Positions 35,222 to 45,726 of a stretch of DNA of 62,518 nucleotides are shown one piece after another. The stretch lies in assembly GCA_031256435.1 (NCBI GenBank), contig JAIRQO010000071.1:1-62518 (forward strand). The letters are read 5' to 3'. Under the pieces are notes generated by a model. The model saw only the letters and a program-made list of their open reading frames with translations, ran no database searches and was not told where the DNA came from. Source of the DNA: Cellulomonadaceae bacterium. GTDB lineage: Bacteria > Actinomycetota > Actinomycetes > Actinomycetales > Cellulomonadaceae. Within the stretch, counting starts at the first letter, position 1, and each line of letters starts with the position of its first letter. The position numbers and the translations under genes were made by a program.

Positions 35222-36274
35222 ATGCCCATTGTCTACCCCCGTCCCCTGGTTCCCGGTGACGTGGTGGGGGTGACGGCGCCGTCTGCCGGGGTGTTCCCCA
35301 AACTTGGCACCTTCCTGGATGGCCGGTTAGACCGCATCCGCGCAGCAGGGTTTGAGGTCCGCGAAGGTGCGGCGTTGCGCGGCAAAGGGTTGGAAAGCGC
35401 CCCGCGTTCAACGCGCCTGGAGGACCTGCGCAAGATGTTCGCCGACCCTTCCGTGCGAGCCATCGTCCCGCCCTGGGGTGGCGAGAAAATGATTGGCCTG
35501 GTCCCTGAGCTTGACTATGCCGCCTACGCCGAGGACCCTACGTGGATCGTCGGGTATTCAGATATCACCAACCTCACGCTGCCGCTGACGCTACTGACCG
35601 GCGTGGCCACCGTGAGCGGGCAAAATCTGATGGACCCGTACGTGGAGCCTGACGGCATTGCGGACTGGCTGGACGTGGTGCAGTTGCCTGAGGATGCGAG
35701 TTTCACGCAGCGCTCGCCGCGCGCCTACCGTTCTGGCCCGTGGTTTGACTACGTGCTGGATCCCTCCACTACCGCGCTCACCGTGGACACCGAGGGCGGG
35801 TGGGTGCGCCTTGATGACGCCGCCGTTCCGTACGCTTCCGGGGGTGACGCGGTGGACGTGACCGGGCGCCTGATTGGTGGGAACTTGGAAATCACCAGCG
35901 TGCTGGCCGGGACAAAGTTTGGGGATATCCCCAAGTTTGCTGAGGAACACGCGGGCGATGACGGGTTGATTGTGTTTGTGGACCACGCGGAAATCTCCAC
36001 CACGCAGGCGTACGTGGCGTTGCAAGCCATGCGCCTTGCCGGCTGGTTCGACGCCGCTCGCGCGGTGCTGTACTCACGCGCCCGAAGCAAAGTGGTGGGC
36101 GGGTTCACGCTGCATCAGGCCATCCAAGAATCCATTGGAGACCTGGGGATTCCCGTATTTGCCGAGGTAGAATGTGGCCACGTTCCCCCGCACCTGACGC
36201 TGGTGAACGGCGCCCTGACCCGAGTCACCCATGATGACCACGCCTCCACCGTGGAGCAAACCCTGGTGCCCTGA
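35222..36274 (+). CDS. S66-family peptidase (LD-carboxypeptidase / MccF-like)
   Basis: 350 residues. The Ser-Glu-His triad positions are visible as GYSD (nucleophile Ser), GGNLE (Glu) and ECGHVPPHL (His). Members cleave the L,D bond in murein tetrapeptides during peptidoglycan recycling or inactivate microcin C-like compounds. No signal peptide, so cytoplasmic. Together with the preceding serine hydrolase it may act in wall-peptide turnover, which is inference. Confidence 0.9.
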   Translation: MPIVYPRPLVPGDVVGVTAPSAGVFPKLGTFLDGRLDRIRAAGFEVREGAALRGKGLESAPRSTRLEDLRKMFADPSVRAIVPPWGGEKMIGLVPELDYAAYAEDPTWIVGYSDITNLTLPLTLLTGVATVSGQNLMDPYVEPDGIADWLDVVQLPEDASFTQRSPRAYRSGPWFDYVLDPSTTALTVDTEGGWVRLDDAAVPYASGGDAVDVTGRLIGGNLEITSVLAGTKFGDIPKFAEEHAGDDGLIVFVDHAEISTTQAYVALQAMRLAGWFDAARAVLYSRARSKVVGGFTLHQAIQESIGDLGIPVFAEVECGHVPPHLTLVNGALTRVTHDDHASTVEQTLVP

Positions 36275-36320
36275 GCGGCTGGTGCGGTGAGCGGCTGGGG
36301 CAGTAGCGTCCCACTCCGCG

Positions 36321-36326
36321 TAGAAT
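36321..36326 (+). promoter_or_regulatory. -10 box, SDR gene
   Basis: TAGAAT six bases before the ATG at 36333; no ribosome site, leaderless spacing. Confidence 0.5.
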
Positions 36327-36332
36327 GCGGGC

Positions 36333-37088
36333 ATGAAACGAGTACTCGTGACGGGGGGATCGTCAGGAATTGGTGCGGCCACAGTGAGGCGTTTGGCCTC
36401 CGACGGCTGGCAGGTCATTGCGGCGGCTCGGAGAAGTGAGCGGCTCGAAGCGTTGGCCGCAGAGGTTGGCCCTGCAGTCACGCCGTTCACTGTGGACATC
36501 ACCTGCGACGATAGTGTTGCCGCGCTCACGGACTTTCTGCGAGACACCGGTGGGTTGGACGCGGTGGTGAACAACGCGGGCGGCGCCTTGGGGATGGACC
36601 GCGTAGACCAGGGCAACCTTCATCAATGGCAGGACATGTACAACCTCAACGTCCTGGGAACGCTACGCGTCACCCAGGCAGTGATGCCGTTCCTGCGGGT
36701 GGCCGCACAGCGAACGGGCGGTTCTGACATTGTGGTGATCACGTCCACGGCGGCGCTTGATCCGTATGAAGGTGGAGCGGGGTACACCTCTGCCAAGCAT
36801 GCCGAGCGCGTCCTTGCCACCACGTTGCGGTGGGAACTGGCGGGTGAGCCCCTGCGAGTCATTCAGATCTCCCCCGGCGCCGTGGAGACCGAGGAATTCT
36901 CACTGAATCGATTCGCAGGCGATGCGGACCGTGCCGCTGCCACCTATGACGGCTTCACACCACTCGTCGCCGAAGACATTGCGGAGGCGATTTCCTGGAC
37001 GCTATCCCTCCCGACCCACGTCAATATTGACCAACTCACCATCCGCCCCCGCGCTCAAGTGAACAATTGGAAAACTGCCCGGAGTTGA
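36333..37088 (+). CDS. Short-chain dehydrogenase/reductase (YdfG-like)
   Basis: 251 residues, classical SDR. Cofactor loop TGGSSGIG near residue 8, NNAGG, catalytic Ser in ITSTAAL and YTSAK (Tyr-x3-Lys). An Arg pair after the second strand (AARRSER) suggests NADP(H). Related proteins oxidise 3-hydroxy acids or serine, but the substrate is not evident. The gene ends 35 bp from the convergent Eis-like gene. Confidence 0.9.
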   Translation: MKRVLVTGGSSGIGAATVRRLASDGWQVIAAARRSERLEALAAEVGPAVTPFTVDITCDDSVAALTDFLRDTGGLDAVVNNAGGALGMDRVDQGNLHQWQDMYNLNVLGTLRVTQAVMPFLRVAAQRTGGSDIVVITSTAALDPYEGGAGYTSAKHAERVLATTLRWELAGEPLRVIQISPGAVETEEFSLNRFAGDADRAAATYDGFTPLVAEDIAEAISWTLSLPTHVNIDQLTIRPRAQVNNWKTARS

Positions 37089-37094
37089 CCCGCG

Positions 37095-37127
37095 CTAGAC
37101 GATGTCACGGGACTCACATCGGGCTAG
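37095..37127. terminator. Hairpin between convergent genes
   Basis: CTAG-A-CGATGT (37095-37105) pairs with ACATCG-GG-CTAG (37116-37127) around a 10-base loop, in the short gap between the convergent SDR and Eis-like genes. There is no T-run, so it is a weak candidate for a bidirectional terminator. Confidence 0.35.
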
Positions 37128-38515
37128 AACTCCCAGGTTTGGCCGGGGGCTAAGGGCCAGCCGAAGGCGGTGGCGGTGCGTGCCAGGATGTCCCGGGTGC
37201 GTGCCTGGACGAGTCCAGCGGCGGCCAGTGCGGCCAGGGAACGGCCACCCAAATACGCAGCACCGAGTTGCTGGATGTCCAGGGTGATGTCCGCGGTGGC
37301 GGGTTCGGTAGCGGTAGCGTGTTCGGTGGCGGCGTCACCTTCCGCACTGTTCGCTACGCGTTCACCGGTGGCTTCAACGCGTTCACAACTGGCCGCGCCG
37401 AATGCCTCAGCACGCAGACGCCACAGCCCGGCATTCTGAGGCAGCAACTCATCAGACACGTCCAGCACCACGTCAATGTCGGTGGTGTACTGGCGAGCCG
37501 CGAGCGCCGCAGGAAGGTCAAGGATGCGCACCCAGGCTGCGTCAAACACCTTGGGCTTGGCCACGCGCCTGTCCATCAGCAGGTGGAGCAGCGCGTCATC
37601 CACTGGGACAAATTCCACGCTCACAGCCTCGGTGAGGTCCAAGTCCAGCAGTACACCCCACAGCGCGCGAGCCGCGGCCACATCCACAGCAACGGCCTCG
37701 GTAACGCTGACGGTTCCCACGGGCATCGCGTTCTTCCAATCGGCGTTGGGCCGGCGGAATCGTGCATAGGCGCGTGGTTCTCCGTTGCGCTCCATGACAA
37801 CAATCCGGCGCGGTTCTTGGCCGTCCCGAACAAACGGGGCATCATCCCAATACTCGGCCTGGAGTCCCGGAGTCTCGCGGGTCACCCAACCGGGGCGCAC
37901 AATTCCCGCTGGGGTTCCTGCCGCGCGGTGAATCTGATTCACCAGATCAGCGTGCTTTTCCGCACTGGCGGTTTCCATGCGGAAAGTGTGTTGGTCTGCA
38001 CCGGGAACGTCCCGCAGTGCAGCCCCGCGCGGGATGGTGAGCTCGTACTCATCGCTGGCGGACCCGTAACCGAAGCGTCCATAAATGGAGTATTCGCTTG
38101 CTCCTAATGCTGACACCGCCTCACCGCGTTCCAGGCAGGTGCGGAAGTGATCGGTAATGAGGGAACGCAGAATGCCGCGGCGCCGGTGTTGTGGATGTAC
38201 GCCCACCCAGGTCAGGCCACCCACCGGAAGTGTGGCTCCCGGGATGGGAAACTCGGTGAACGTGAAGGTGGAATACATGGCGGCCAGATCGGCGGCTTGC
38301 TCGGACGGTCCTTCGCCCGTGGAATTCATCGCGTTCTGCGAACGTGCGGGTACCACCCCCACGGTGCGATCCCACTCCAGCGGCCACCGTTCGTCGGGCC
38401 AATCCTCCACACTCTCGCCGCGCGCAAACACCCACAGGTCCAGCGCCATCACATCGTCCTTGCGGGATTCGTTGATGGCAACAAACTGGTAGCCCTCGGG
38501 CAGCGCAATAGTCAT
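37124..38515 (-). CDS. Eis-like GNAT N-acetyltransferase
   Basis: About 463 residues: an N-terminal GNAT domain with the acetyl-CoA loop VHPQHRRRGILRSLI, a second GNAT-like domain and a C-terminal sterol-carrier-like domain (LDIQQLGAAYLGGRSLAAL), as in Eis. The C-terminal carboxylate, used as general base in Eis, is present as Phe at the end (TWEF). Eis acetylates aminoglycosides and other amines; the natural substrate here is unknown. A Glu/Ala/Thr-rich insertion occupies about residues 375-416. The start is uncertain among ATGs at 38515 and 38524. Confidence 0.87.
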   Translation of the reverse strand: MTIALPEGYQFVAINESRKDDVMALDLWVFARGESVEDWPDERWPLEWDRTVGVVPARSQNAMNSTGEGPSEQAADLAAMYSTFTFTEFPIPGATLPVGGLTWVGVHPQHRRRGILRSLITDHFRTCLERGEAVSALGASEYSIYGRFGYGSASDEYELTIPRGAALRDVPGADQHTFRMETASAEKHADLVNQIHRAAGTPAGIVRPGWVTRETPGLQAEYWDDAPFVRDGQEPRRIVVMERNGEPRAYARFRRPNADWKNAMPVGTVSVTEAVAVDVAAARALWGVLLDLDLTEAVSVEFVPVDDALLHLLMDRRVAKPKVFDAAWVRILDLPAALAARQYTTDIDVVLDVSDELLPQNAGLWRLRAEAFGAASCERVEATGERVANSAEGDAATEHATATEPATADITLDIQQLGAAYLGGRSLAALAAAGLVQARTRDILARTATAFGWPLAPGQTWEF

Positions 38516-38667
38516 GGACCCCATGGTGCCACGGAAAATCAACGCGGCCCGCGCGGTGACTGGTGGCGCGGTGCTGGTCAGCGCAGACCCGTGGTTTCGT
38601 CGAGGGTGTGGCTAGACCCGGTTCAACCGACCGCTCAGTGGAGTGGCATCCATCAGCATGGCAATGG

Positions 38668-38696
38668 CTGCCATATGGCCTCCCGTGCTGTAAAAT
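38668..38696 (+). promoter_or_regulatory. Promoter of the second VapBC-type operon
   Basis: CTGCCA (38668-38673), 17 bp, TAAAAT (38691-38696), then seven bases to the ATG at 38704. Leaderless spacing. Confidence 0.5.
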
Positions 38697-38703
38697 GGAT
38701 TCT

Positions 38704-38961
38704 ATGACAACCACGGCCATCCGCAAGAGAATCCACATCACGGAGACTCCCAGATTGACGGAGATCCTCGAACGGCACCGTGCTCCTGGCGAGCCGAAGG
38801 CGGCTACCCTTGTTCGTATGGTGGAACGGGTTGATTTTGCGTGGAGCCAGGAACCGGATTTCATCGTCTTTGATCCCCAGGGTCCGCAGTTGACTAATGA
38901 AGACATTGCTCGCCTCCTGCAGGATGAGGATGCACCTGTTCTGGCTCAGGTACGTTCATGA
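38704..38961 (+). CDS. Antitoxin of a VapBC-type module
   Basis: 85 residues; the N-terminal RKRIHITETPRLTEIL looks like a ribbon-helix-helix strand and helix, and the acidic C-terminus (EDIARLLQDEDAP) suits toxin binding. It overlaps the PIN-domain gene by four bases. Family membership is inferred mainly from the pairing. Confidence 0.75.
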   Translation: MTTTAIRKRIHITETPRLTEILERHRAPGEPKAATLVRMVERVDFAWSQEPDFIVFDPQGPQLTNEDIARLLQDEDAPVLAQVRS

Positions 38962-39392
38962 ATACGTCCACCTTTCTCCCGGACGTGAACGTTCTTGTAG
39001 CCGCCCATCTGACAACCCATGTGCATCACAAGGTGGCCCTAGGTTGGTTGAGGTCAATGCAGTCTTTCGCCACCTGTGCCACCACTGAAATGGGGATGGT
39101 TCGAATCCTGTCCAATCCCGTGGTGAATCCCGGTGCTACAACAGGTTCCGTTCTGGCGGCTCTGGCTCGGGTTCGCGCACAGCGGGCCCACGTGTTCTGG
39201 GACGATGCCTCGAGCCTCGGAGCGCCGCTGATCAACCTGGCTCCGATGCGCGGTCCCAGACAAGTCACAGACTTCCACCTCGCCAACCTTGCGGCACATC
39301 ACCATGGCCAACTCGCCACTCTTGATGGCGGCATCGAGGCCGCCCTAGCCCCCGAGGACACCCACTGGGTTCACACCCTGGTGGCTTCATGA
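38958..39392 (+). CDS. vapC: PIN-domain toxin (VapC family)
   Basis: 144 residues with FLPDVNVLVAAHL (first Asp), TTEMGMVRIL (Glu), VTDFHLANLA (Asp) and LATLDGG (last Asp), the PIN tetrad. Probably an RNase neutralised by the upstream antitoxin. Confidence 0.88.
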   Translation: MNTSTFLPDVNVLVAAHLTTHVHHKVALGWLRSMQSFATCATTEMGMVRILSNPVVNPGATTGSVLAALARVRAQRAHVFWDDASSLGAPLINLAPMRGPRQVTDFHLANLAAHHHGQLATLDGGIEAALAPEDTHWVHTLVAS

Positions 39393-39460
39393 CCTCTATG
39401 TGAAGAACCCCAGGTGCCTCAGCGCTCCGGGCCCGTTGAAGGGTAGGAGCGCCTTCGCAG

Positions 39461-39611
39461 GAATCGCCGTTGTGCTTCGAAAATGCGGTGACAACCCCCG
39501 TATTGCCCTCTCCAGACCGCAAGAATCGCCGTTGTGCTTCCAAAATGCGGTGACAACCCCCGTATTGCCCTCTCCAGACCGCAGGAATCGCCGTTGTGCT
39601 TCGGAAATGCG
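39461..39611. repeat. 62-bp tandem repeat with the GAATCGCCGTTGTGCTTC core
   Basis: Core GAATCGCCGTTGTGCTTC starts at 39461, 39523 and 39585, exactly 62 bp apart. The first two intervals are nearly identical (GTGACAACCCCCGTATTGCC...), the third copy is partial. Each copy is bounded by CGCA/TGCG. It fills the 263-bp gap between the vapC and cimA stops. Confidence 0.88.
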
Positions 39612-39655
39612 CTCGGTGATGGGTACAGAGCGAGGCGTGAGAGTGGGGCGAGGGC

Positions 39656-41260
39656 TCAGGGGACGGGGACGCCGAGTTTCATGAGGCCGTAGATGAAGGC
39701 GTCCAGGAGGGCTTCCCAGGACGCTTCGACGATATTGCCGCCTACGCCTACGGTTTTCCACGTCCGCGTGCCATCCGTGGTGGTGATCATGACCCGAGTG
39801 ATGGAATCCGTACCCACCTCGGAGTCCAGGAGGCGGACCTTGTAATCCACCAACTCGAACTTGTCAATCTCCGGGTAGGTGCGGGCCAGGGCCAACCGCA
39901 GGGCGGAGTCCAGTGCGTTGACCGGGCCGTTCCCCTCGCCCGTGCGCACCACTCGGACACCACCGGCGGTCAATTTCACGGTGGCCTCGGAGGTGGCGTC
40001 ACCTGAATGTGCGGCACCGGGGACGTTTTCGACGATGGCCCGCCAGGATTCCACCTCAAAGTAGTGGGGAGCAGTCCCCATCGTCGAACGCAAGAGCATC
40101 TCAAAGGACGCGTCCGCACCGTCATAGGTGTACCCGGCCGCCTCGGCTTCCTTGACCTTCTCCGTCACGGTGCCGAGCAATTCCTTTTGCCCGGACAAGT
40201 CAATGCCGAACTCACGGCCCTTGAGTTCAATGCTCGCGCGGCCAGCCATCTCCGAGACGAGCATGCGCATGTCATTGCCCACCAGGGTGGGATCAATGTG
40301 TTGGTACAGGTCCGCGTCCACCTTGATGGCGGCGGCGTGAAGGCCAGCCTTGTGAGCAAAACTGGAGATGCCCACGTACGGCTGCCGGGGGAAGGGCGGC
40401 ATGTTGACAATCTCCGCGATGGCGTGCGCCAGGCGGGTGGAATCGGCCAGAGCCTCCGGGGTGAGCAACTCCATGCCGTACTTGATCTGGAGGTTTGCTG
40501 CGGTGGCGATGAGATCGGCATTGCCGGTGCGCTCGCCGTATCCGTTGATGACACCTTGAACGTGGACACACCCGGCTTGCACGGCAGCCAGCGTGTTGGC
40601 CACGGCACAGCCCGTGTCATTGTGGGCATGCATGCCCAGACGGGCTTCCGGGCCCACGGCTGCCGCCACTTGGCCAACGATATCCGTCACGAAATCCGGA
40701 ACCATGCCACCGTTGGTGTCACAGAGACATACCGTTTCGGCGCCTGCGTCAAAGGAGGCTTTCACGGCGTCAATGCCGAAACCGGGGTCAACGCGGAAGC
40801 CGTCAAAGAAGTGTTCGGCGTCCACAATGACACGGCGACCCTGCTTGACCAGGAGGTCCACGGTGTCCGTGATCATGGCCAGGCCCTCGGCGCGCGTGGT
40901 TTTCAGAGCGCGCTCCACGTGGCGGGAATCAGACTTGGCTACCAGGGTGATGACGGGAGTGTTGGCGTCCAGAAGTGCCCGGACTTGCGGGTCCACATCG
41001 GCACCAACGCCTGCCTTGCGGGTGGCACCGAAGGCTGCCAGCACTGCGTTCTTGAGCGTCAGTTCGCTCTGGGCGCGGCGGAAGAACTCCGTGTCCTTGG
41101 GGATGGCGCCCGGCCATCCGCCTTCAATGAAGCCCACGCCGAGGTCATCAATCATGGTGGCAATGGCGAGTTTGTCCGCCACGGACACGTTGATGCCCTC
41201 TTGCTGCGTGCCGTCACGCAGCGTGGTGTCATACAGATCGAAGGTGGTGGGTGAAGCCAT
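39656..41260 (-). CDS. cimA: (R)-citramalate synthase
   Basis: 534 residues of the HMGL-like acyltransferase family with the C-terminal LeuA allosteric domain. DLYDTTLRDGTQQEG is the metal/substrate strand of CimA-type (LeuA2) enzymes, HAHNDTGCAVAN holds two metal His, and NGYGERTGNADL follows. It condenses pyruvate and acetyl-CoA to citramalate, the entry to isoleucine through 2-oxobutyrate. ATG at 41260 is chosen because the family motif then begins within ten residues; TAGGCT (41268-41273, minus strand) lies seven bases upstream. The product would be processed by leuCD (not in this window) and leuB. Confidence 0.93.
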   Translation of the reverse strand: MASPTTFDLYDTTLRDGTQQEGINVSVADKLAIATMIDDLGVGFIEGGWPGAIPKDTEFFRRAQSELTLKNAVLAAFGATRKAGVGADVDPQVRALLDANTPVITLVAKSDSRHVERALKTTRAEGLAMITDTVDLLVKQGRRVIVDAEHFFDGFRVDPGFGIDAVKASFDAGAETVCLCDTNGGMVPDFVTDIVGQVAAAVGPEARLGMHAHNDTGCAVANTLAAVQAGCVHVQGVINGYGERTGNADLIATAANLQIKYGMELLTPEALADSTRLAHAIAEIVNMPPFPRQPYVGISSFAHKAGLHAAAIKVDADLYQHIDPTLVGNDMRMLVSEMAGRASIELKGREFGIDLSGQKELLGTVTEKVKEAEAAGYTYDGADASFEMLLRSTMGTAPHYFEVESWRAIVENVPGAAHSGDATSEATVKLTAGGVRVVRTGEGNGPVNALDSALRLALARTYPEIDKFELVDYKVRLLDSEVGTDSITRVMITTTDGTRTWKTVGVGGNIVEASWEALLDAFIYGLMKLGVPVP

Positions 41261-41395
41261 GGGAAGGAGCCTAACGGGTGACCGCGCGAGATTCTGCGAC
41301 TCCGGCTTTGCCTGCGCGCAGAATGACGGGAAATGGGTGGTTTGGGGTCCCCGCAAAGTATTGCGAGTGTAGCGAGCAAACTTTGTGGGGTGAGC

Positions 41396-42523
41396 TTACG
41401 CCAGCCGTTGCATCCAGCCGTGGCGGTCTGGGATGAGGCCGTATTGGATTCCGGTGAGCTCCTCGCGCAGCGCCATGGTCAGCGTTCCGGGATCGCCATC
41501 GGCGATGACCGAATCAAAATCCTGCCCGGCCATCCTGCCAATGGGCGTGATCACGGCAGCCGTTCCGCAGGCAAACACCTCGGTGATTTCGCCAGAAACA
41601 ATGCCTTCCTGCAGTTCCGTGACGGGGATTTTCCGCTCCACCACCTGGTGTCCACGGTCGGTAGCCAACTGGAGGATCGACGAGCGTGTCACCCCTTCCA
41701 GGATGGAACCGGTGAGTTCCGGCGTGTGAACGGATCCGTCCGCCTTGACCAGGAAGATGTTCATTCCGCCGAGTTCTTCCAGGTACGTTCCTTCGCCTCC
41801 GTCCAGGAAGCACACCTGGTCAAAGCCCTTACTGGCTGCAATCTCCTGCGGAAGCAGCGACGCGGCATAGTTGCCACCGCACTTGGCGGCGCCCGTTCCG
41901 CCGGGTCCTGCACGGTGGTAGGTGCGGCACAGCCAAATGGACACCGGACGCACGCCCCCGGAAAAGTACGGTCCCACAGGGGAGGCAATCACCATGAACT
42001 CCACCTCGTTGGCGGACCGAACCCCTAGGAACGGCTCCGAGGCGAACATGAAGGGACGCAGGTACAACGCGGAATCGTGGAAGGTGGGAACCCAGGCTTG
42101 GTCGGTGCGGACCAAGCCTGCTACGGCTGCCAGAAAGTCATCAGTAGGCAACTCTGGCAGGGCCATCCGTGCTGCGCTCTTCTTCATGCGGGCCGCGTTG
42201 GCCTCTGGCCGGAAGGTCCACGTAGAGCCGTCCGCGTGGCGGTAGGCCTTCAGACCCTCAAAGATTTCCTGCCCGTAATGGAGCACGGCGGTGGCCGGGT
42301 CCATGGCGAGCGGGCCGTAGGGCACGATGCGGTGGTCATCCCAGCCGCCGGTGCGGCTCCAGGAGATGGCCGCCATGTGGTCCGTGAATACCGTTCCAAA
42401 CTTGGGTGCCCCAATGAGCGCGTTACGGTCCGCCTCCGAGGCCGGATGCGGGTTGGGGGTCACCGAGAACTCATCAATGATGTGCTCAACGCTCTCGGAG
42501 AAGGTGGCGGGGGCGGTACTCAT
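41396..42523 (-). CDS. ilvE: Branched-chain amino acid aminotransferase
   Basis: 375 residues, fold-type IV PLP enzyme. The PLP Lys lies in GTGAAKCGGNYAASL; YLEELGGMNIF and FACGTAAVITPIG complete the cofactor site. It makes Val, Leu and Ile from the 2-oxo acids with glutamate. ATG at 42523 has AAAGG 7 nt upstream. It is separated from leuB by a 240-bp block of repeats. Confidence 0.95.
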   Translation of the reverse strand: MSTAPATFSESVEHIIDEFSVTPNPHPASEADRNALIGAPKFGTVFTDHMAAISWSRTGGWDDHRIVPYGPLAMDPATAVLHYGQEIFEGLKAYRHADGSTWTFRPEANAARMKKSAARMALPELPTDDFLAAVAGLVRTDQAWVPTFHDSALYLRPFMFASEPFLGVRSANEVEFMVIASPVGPYFSGGVRPVSIWLCRTYHRAGPGGTGAAKCGGNYAASLLPQEIAASKGFDQVCFLDGGEGTYLEELGGMNIFLVKADGSVHTPELTGSILEGVTRSSILQLATDRGHQVVERKIPVTELQEGIVSGEITEVFACGTAAVITPIGRMAGQDFDSVIADGDPGTLTMALREELTGIQYGLIPDRHGWMQRLA

Positions 42524-42558
42524 GGACGGGCCTTTCTTGGGAGTTATTGGGATTCTGT

Positions 42559-42706
42559 GGTTTCGACCGACGCACCTGCGGCGCTGGCTCAACCACCCGG
42601 TTCACAGGCTTTGTGGTTTCAACCGACGCACCTGCGGCGCTGGCTCAACCACCCGGGTGACTCGGCCTGGGGTTTCGACCGACGCGCCTGCGGCGCTGGC
42701 TCAACC
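42559..42706. repeat. Three 36-bp GGTTTCGAC...GGCTCAACC repeats with 56-bp period
   Basis: Copies at 42559-42594, 42615-42650 and 42671-42706 begin GGTTTC(G/A)ACCGACGC and end GCGCTGGCTCAACC. Two truncated copies (CTGGCTCAACC) follow near 42724 and 42754. The ends GGTT/AACC are complementary. The block lies between leuB and ilvE. Confidence 0.88.
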
Positions 42707-42763
42707 ACCCGGATAACACGAATCTGGCTCAACCATCCGGATGACTCGGCGCTGGCTCAACCA

Positions 42764-43801
42764 CTAGAGCCGGGCGGCGATGTCTGCACCCACCTCGGCG
42801 GTGGACCGCGTGGTGGAACCGCGTTCAGCCAGATCGGCCTCAATGGCGGCATCGATTCGGGCGGCAATATCGTCGTGCCCTAAATGATGCAGCAACATGG
42901 CGGCGGAGAGCACCGTGGCGGTGGGATCGGCCAAACCCTTGCCAGCAATGTCCGGCGCTGAACCGTGGACGGGTTCAAACATGGACGGGAAGGTGCGGTC
43001 CGGGTTGATGCATCCGGAGGCCGCCAAACCAATTCCTCCGACGATAGCGCCGGCTTGATCCGTGATGATGTCACCAAACAGGTTGTCCGTGACGATGACA
43101 TCAAAGCGGGTGGGGTCATTGACCAGGAAGATGGTGGAGGCATCCACGTGGGAGTAGCCGGTTTCCACCTCGGGGTATTCCTGGGCAACACGCTCAAAAA
43201 TCCGCAGCCACATGCCACCGGCGTGGACCAACACGTTGTGCTTGTGGACCAAGGTGAGGTGCTTGCGCTCGCGCTTCTTGGCCACCTCAAAGGCGTAACG
43301 GATCACACGCTCCACACCAAACGCCGTGTTCACGGACACCTCGGTGGCAATCTCGTGCGGGGTGTTGGTGCGGATGGACCCGCCGTTGCCCGCGTACGGA
43401 CCCTCGGTGCCCTCACGGACCACCACAAAGTCAATCTCACCAGGGTTGGCCAGCGGCGAGGTCACACCGGTGAACAATTTGGCGGGGCGCAGGTTGACGT
43501 AGTGATCTAACTCAAAGCGCATCTTGAGCAGCAGTCCGCGCTCCAGCACGCCCGAGGGCACGCTGGGGTCACCAATGGCACCCAGCAGGATGGCGTCATG
43601 CTGCTTCAGTGCTTCCAGGTCAGCATCCGGGAACACTTCACCGGTGCGGTGGTAGCGCTCGGCGCCGAGGTCATAGTGGGTTTTGTCCACCGTGACATCG
43701 GTGCCCTGGAGTGCGGCATCAAGCACAATGAGTGCCTGCTCAACAATCTCGGTGCCGATTCCGTCACCGGGAACAACGGCGAGGTTGATGGTCTGTGGCA
43801 T
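42764..43801 (-). CDS. leuB: 3-Isopropylmalate dehydrogenase
   Basis: 345 residues of the isocitrate/isopropylmalate dehydrogenase family: [14 protein letters not shown] at the start, [16 protein letters not shown] (substrate Arg residues), [14 protein letters not shown], and [15 protein letters not shown] with NAD specificity. It decarboxylates 3-isopropylmalate for leucine and would also accept 3-methylmalate in the citramalate route. AAGGAG lies upstream of the ATG. Confidence 0.95.
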   Translation of the reverse strand: MPQTINLAVVPGDGIGTEIVEQALIVLDAALQGTDVTVDKTHYDLGAERYHRTGEVFPDADLEALKQHDAILLGAIGDPSVPSGVLERGLLLKMRFELDHYVNLRPAKLFTGVTSPLANPGEIDFVVVREGTEGPYAGNGGSIRTNTPHEIATEVSVNTAFGVERVIRYAFEVAKKRERKHLTLVHKHNVLVHAGGMWLRIFERVAQEYPEVETGYSHVDASTIFLVNDPTRFDVIVTDNLFGDIITDQAGAIVGGIGLAASGCINPDRTFPSMFEPVHGSAPDIAGKGLADPTATVLSAAMLLHHLGHDDIAARIDAAIEADLAERGSTTRSTAEVGADIAARL

Positions 43802-43859
43802 GGGGTTCTCCTTGGGTGGGATGAAGTTGGGCTGTGGGTCTGCACCGATGTGCCGTGCG

Positions 43860-43912
43860 GGACTGGCTCAACCGCCCGACGAGATGGGCTGCGGATGGTT
43901 GAGCCAGGCGCG
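43860..43912. repeat. Inverted pair of GGCTCAACC elements
   Basis: ACTGGCTCAACCGCCC near 43862 is followed by GGATGGTTGAGCCAGGCGC near 43896, i.e. one copy in each orientation, able to form a hairpin, in the gap between ilvC and leuB. Confidence 0.65.
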
Positions 43913-43941
43913 TGAGCACCGAGGGTGGAAACCAGGGGCAC

Positions 43942-45186
<1,245 letters not shown>

Positions 45187-45195
<9 letters not shown>

Positions 45196-45714
45196 GGTTG
45201 GCTTGGGGCGATCCAGCGCGCGGTCCGTGATGGATTTGGCGCCGCGACCAATGGCGATGGTGCCGCCCTTGACAATTTCCTTGATGCCGTACGGCTCCAG
45301 GGCCGCCAGCAACGCAGTGAGTTTGGCGTGCGTCCCAATGGTTTCAATCACCACGGCGTCCGGCACCACGTCCACCACGTGCGCGCGGAACAGGGTGACC
45401 ACTTCCAGCACGCCAGCGCGCGTGAGCTCATCGGCCCGGACCTTGACCAGCATCAACTGCCGCTGCACGGAAGAATCCGGCTCCAACTCCACCACCTTGA
45501 GCACCTGCACCAGTTTGTTCAACTGCTTGGTGACCTGCTCCAACGGATGCTTGTCCACATCCACCACAATGGTCATGCGGGAAATTTCAGGGTGCTCCGT
45601 GGGGCCTACGGCCAGCGTGGTGATGTTGAATGCTCGACGAGCAAACAGGCCGGCCACGCGCGTGAGAACGCCGGGTTCGTTCTCCACCAGAACGGACAGG
45701 GTATGACGTGTCAT
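45187..45714 (-). CDS. ilvN: Acetolactate synthase small (regulatory) subunit
   Basis: 175 residues with an N-terminal ACT domain (TLSVLVENEPGVLTRVAGLF) and the C-terminal activation domain. It binds valine and activates IlvB. It begins 12 bp after the ilvB stop, with AAGGAG upstream. Confidence 0.95.
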
Positions 45715-45726
45715 AGCAACTGCTCC

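Noticed and set aside
39461-39611. CRISPR-like array (about 28-bp repeats, about 34-bp spacers)
   Set aside because: The first two spacers are nearly identical, only two to three copies exist per locus, and no cas genes are present; a tandem repeat fits better.
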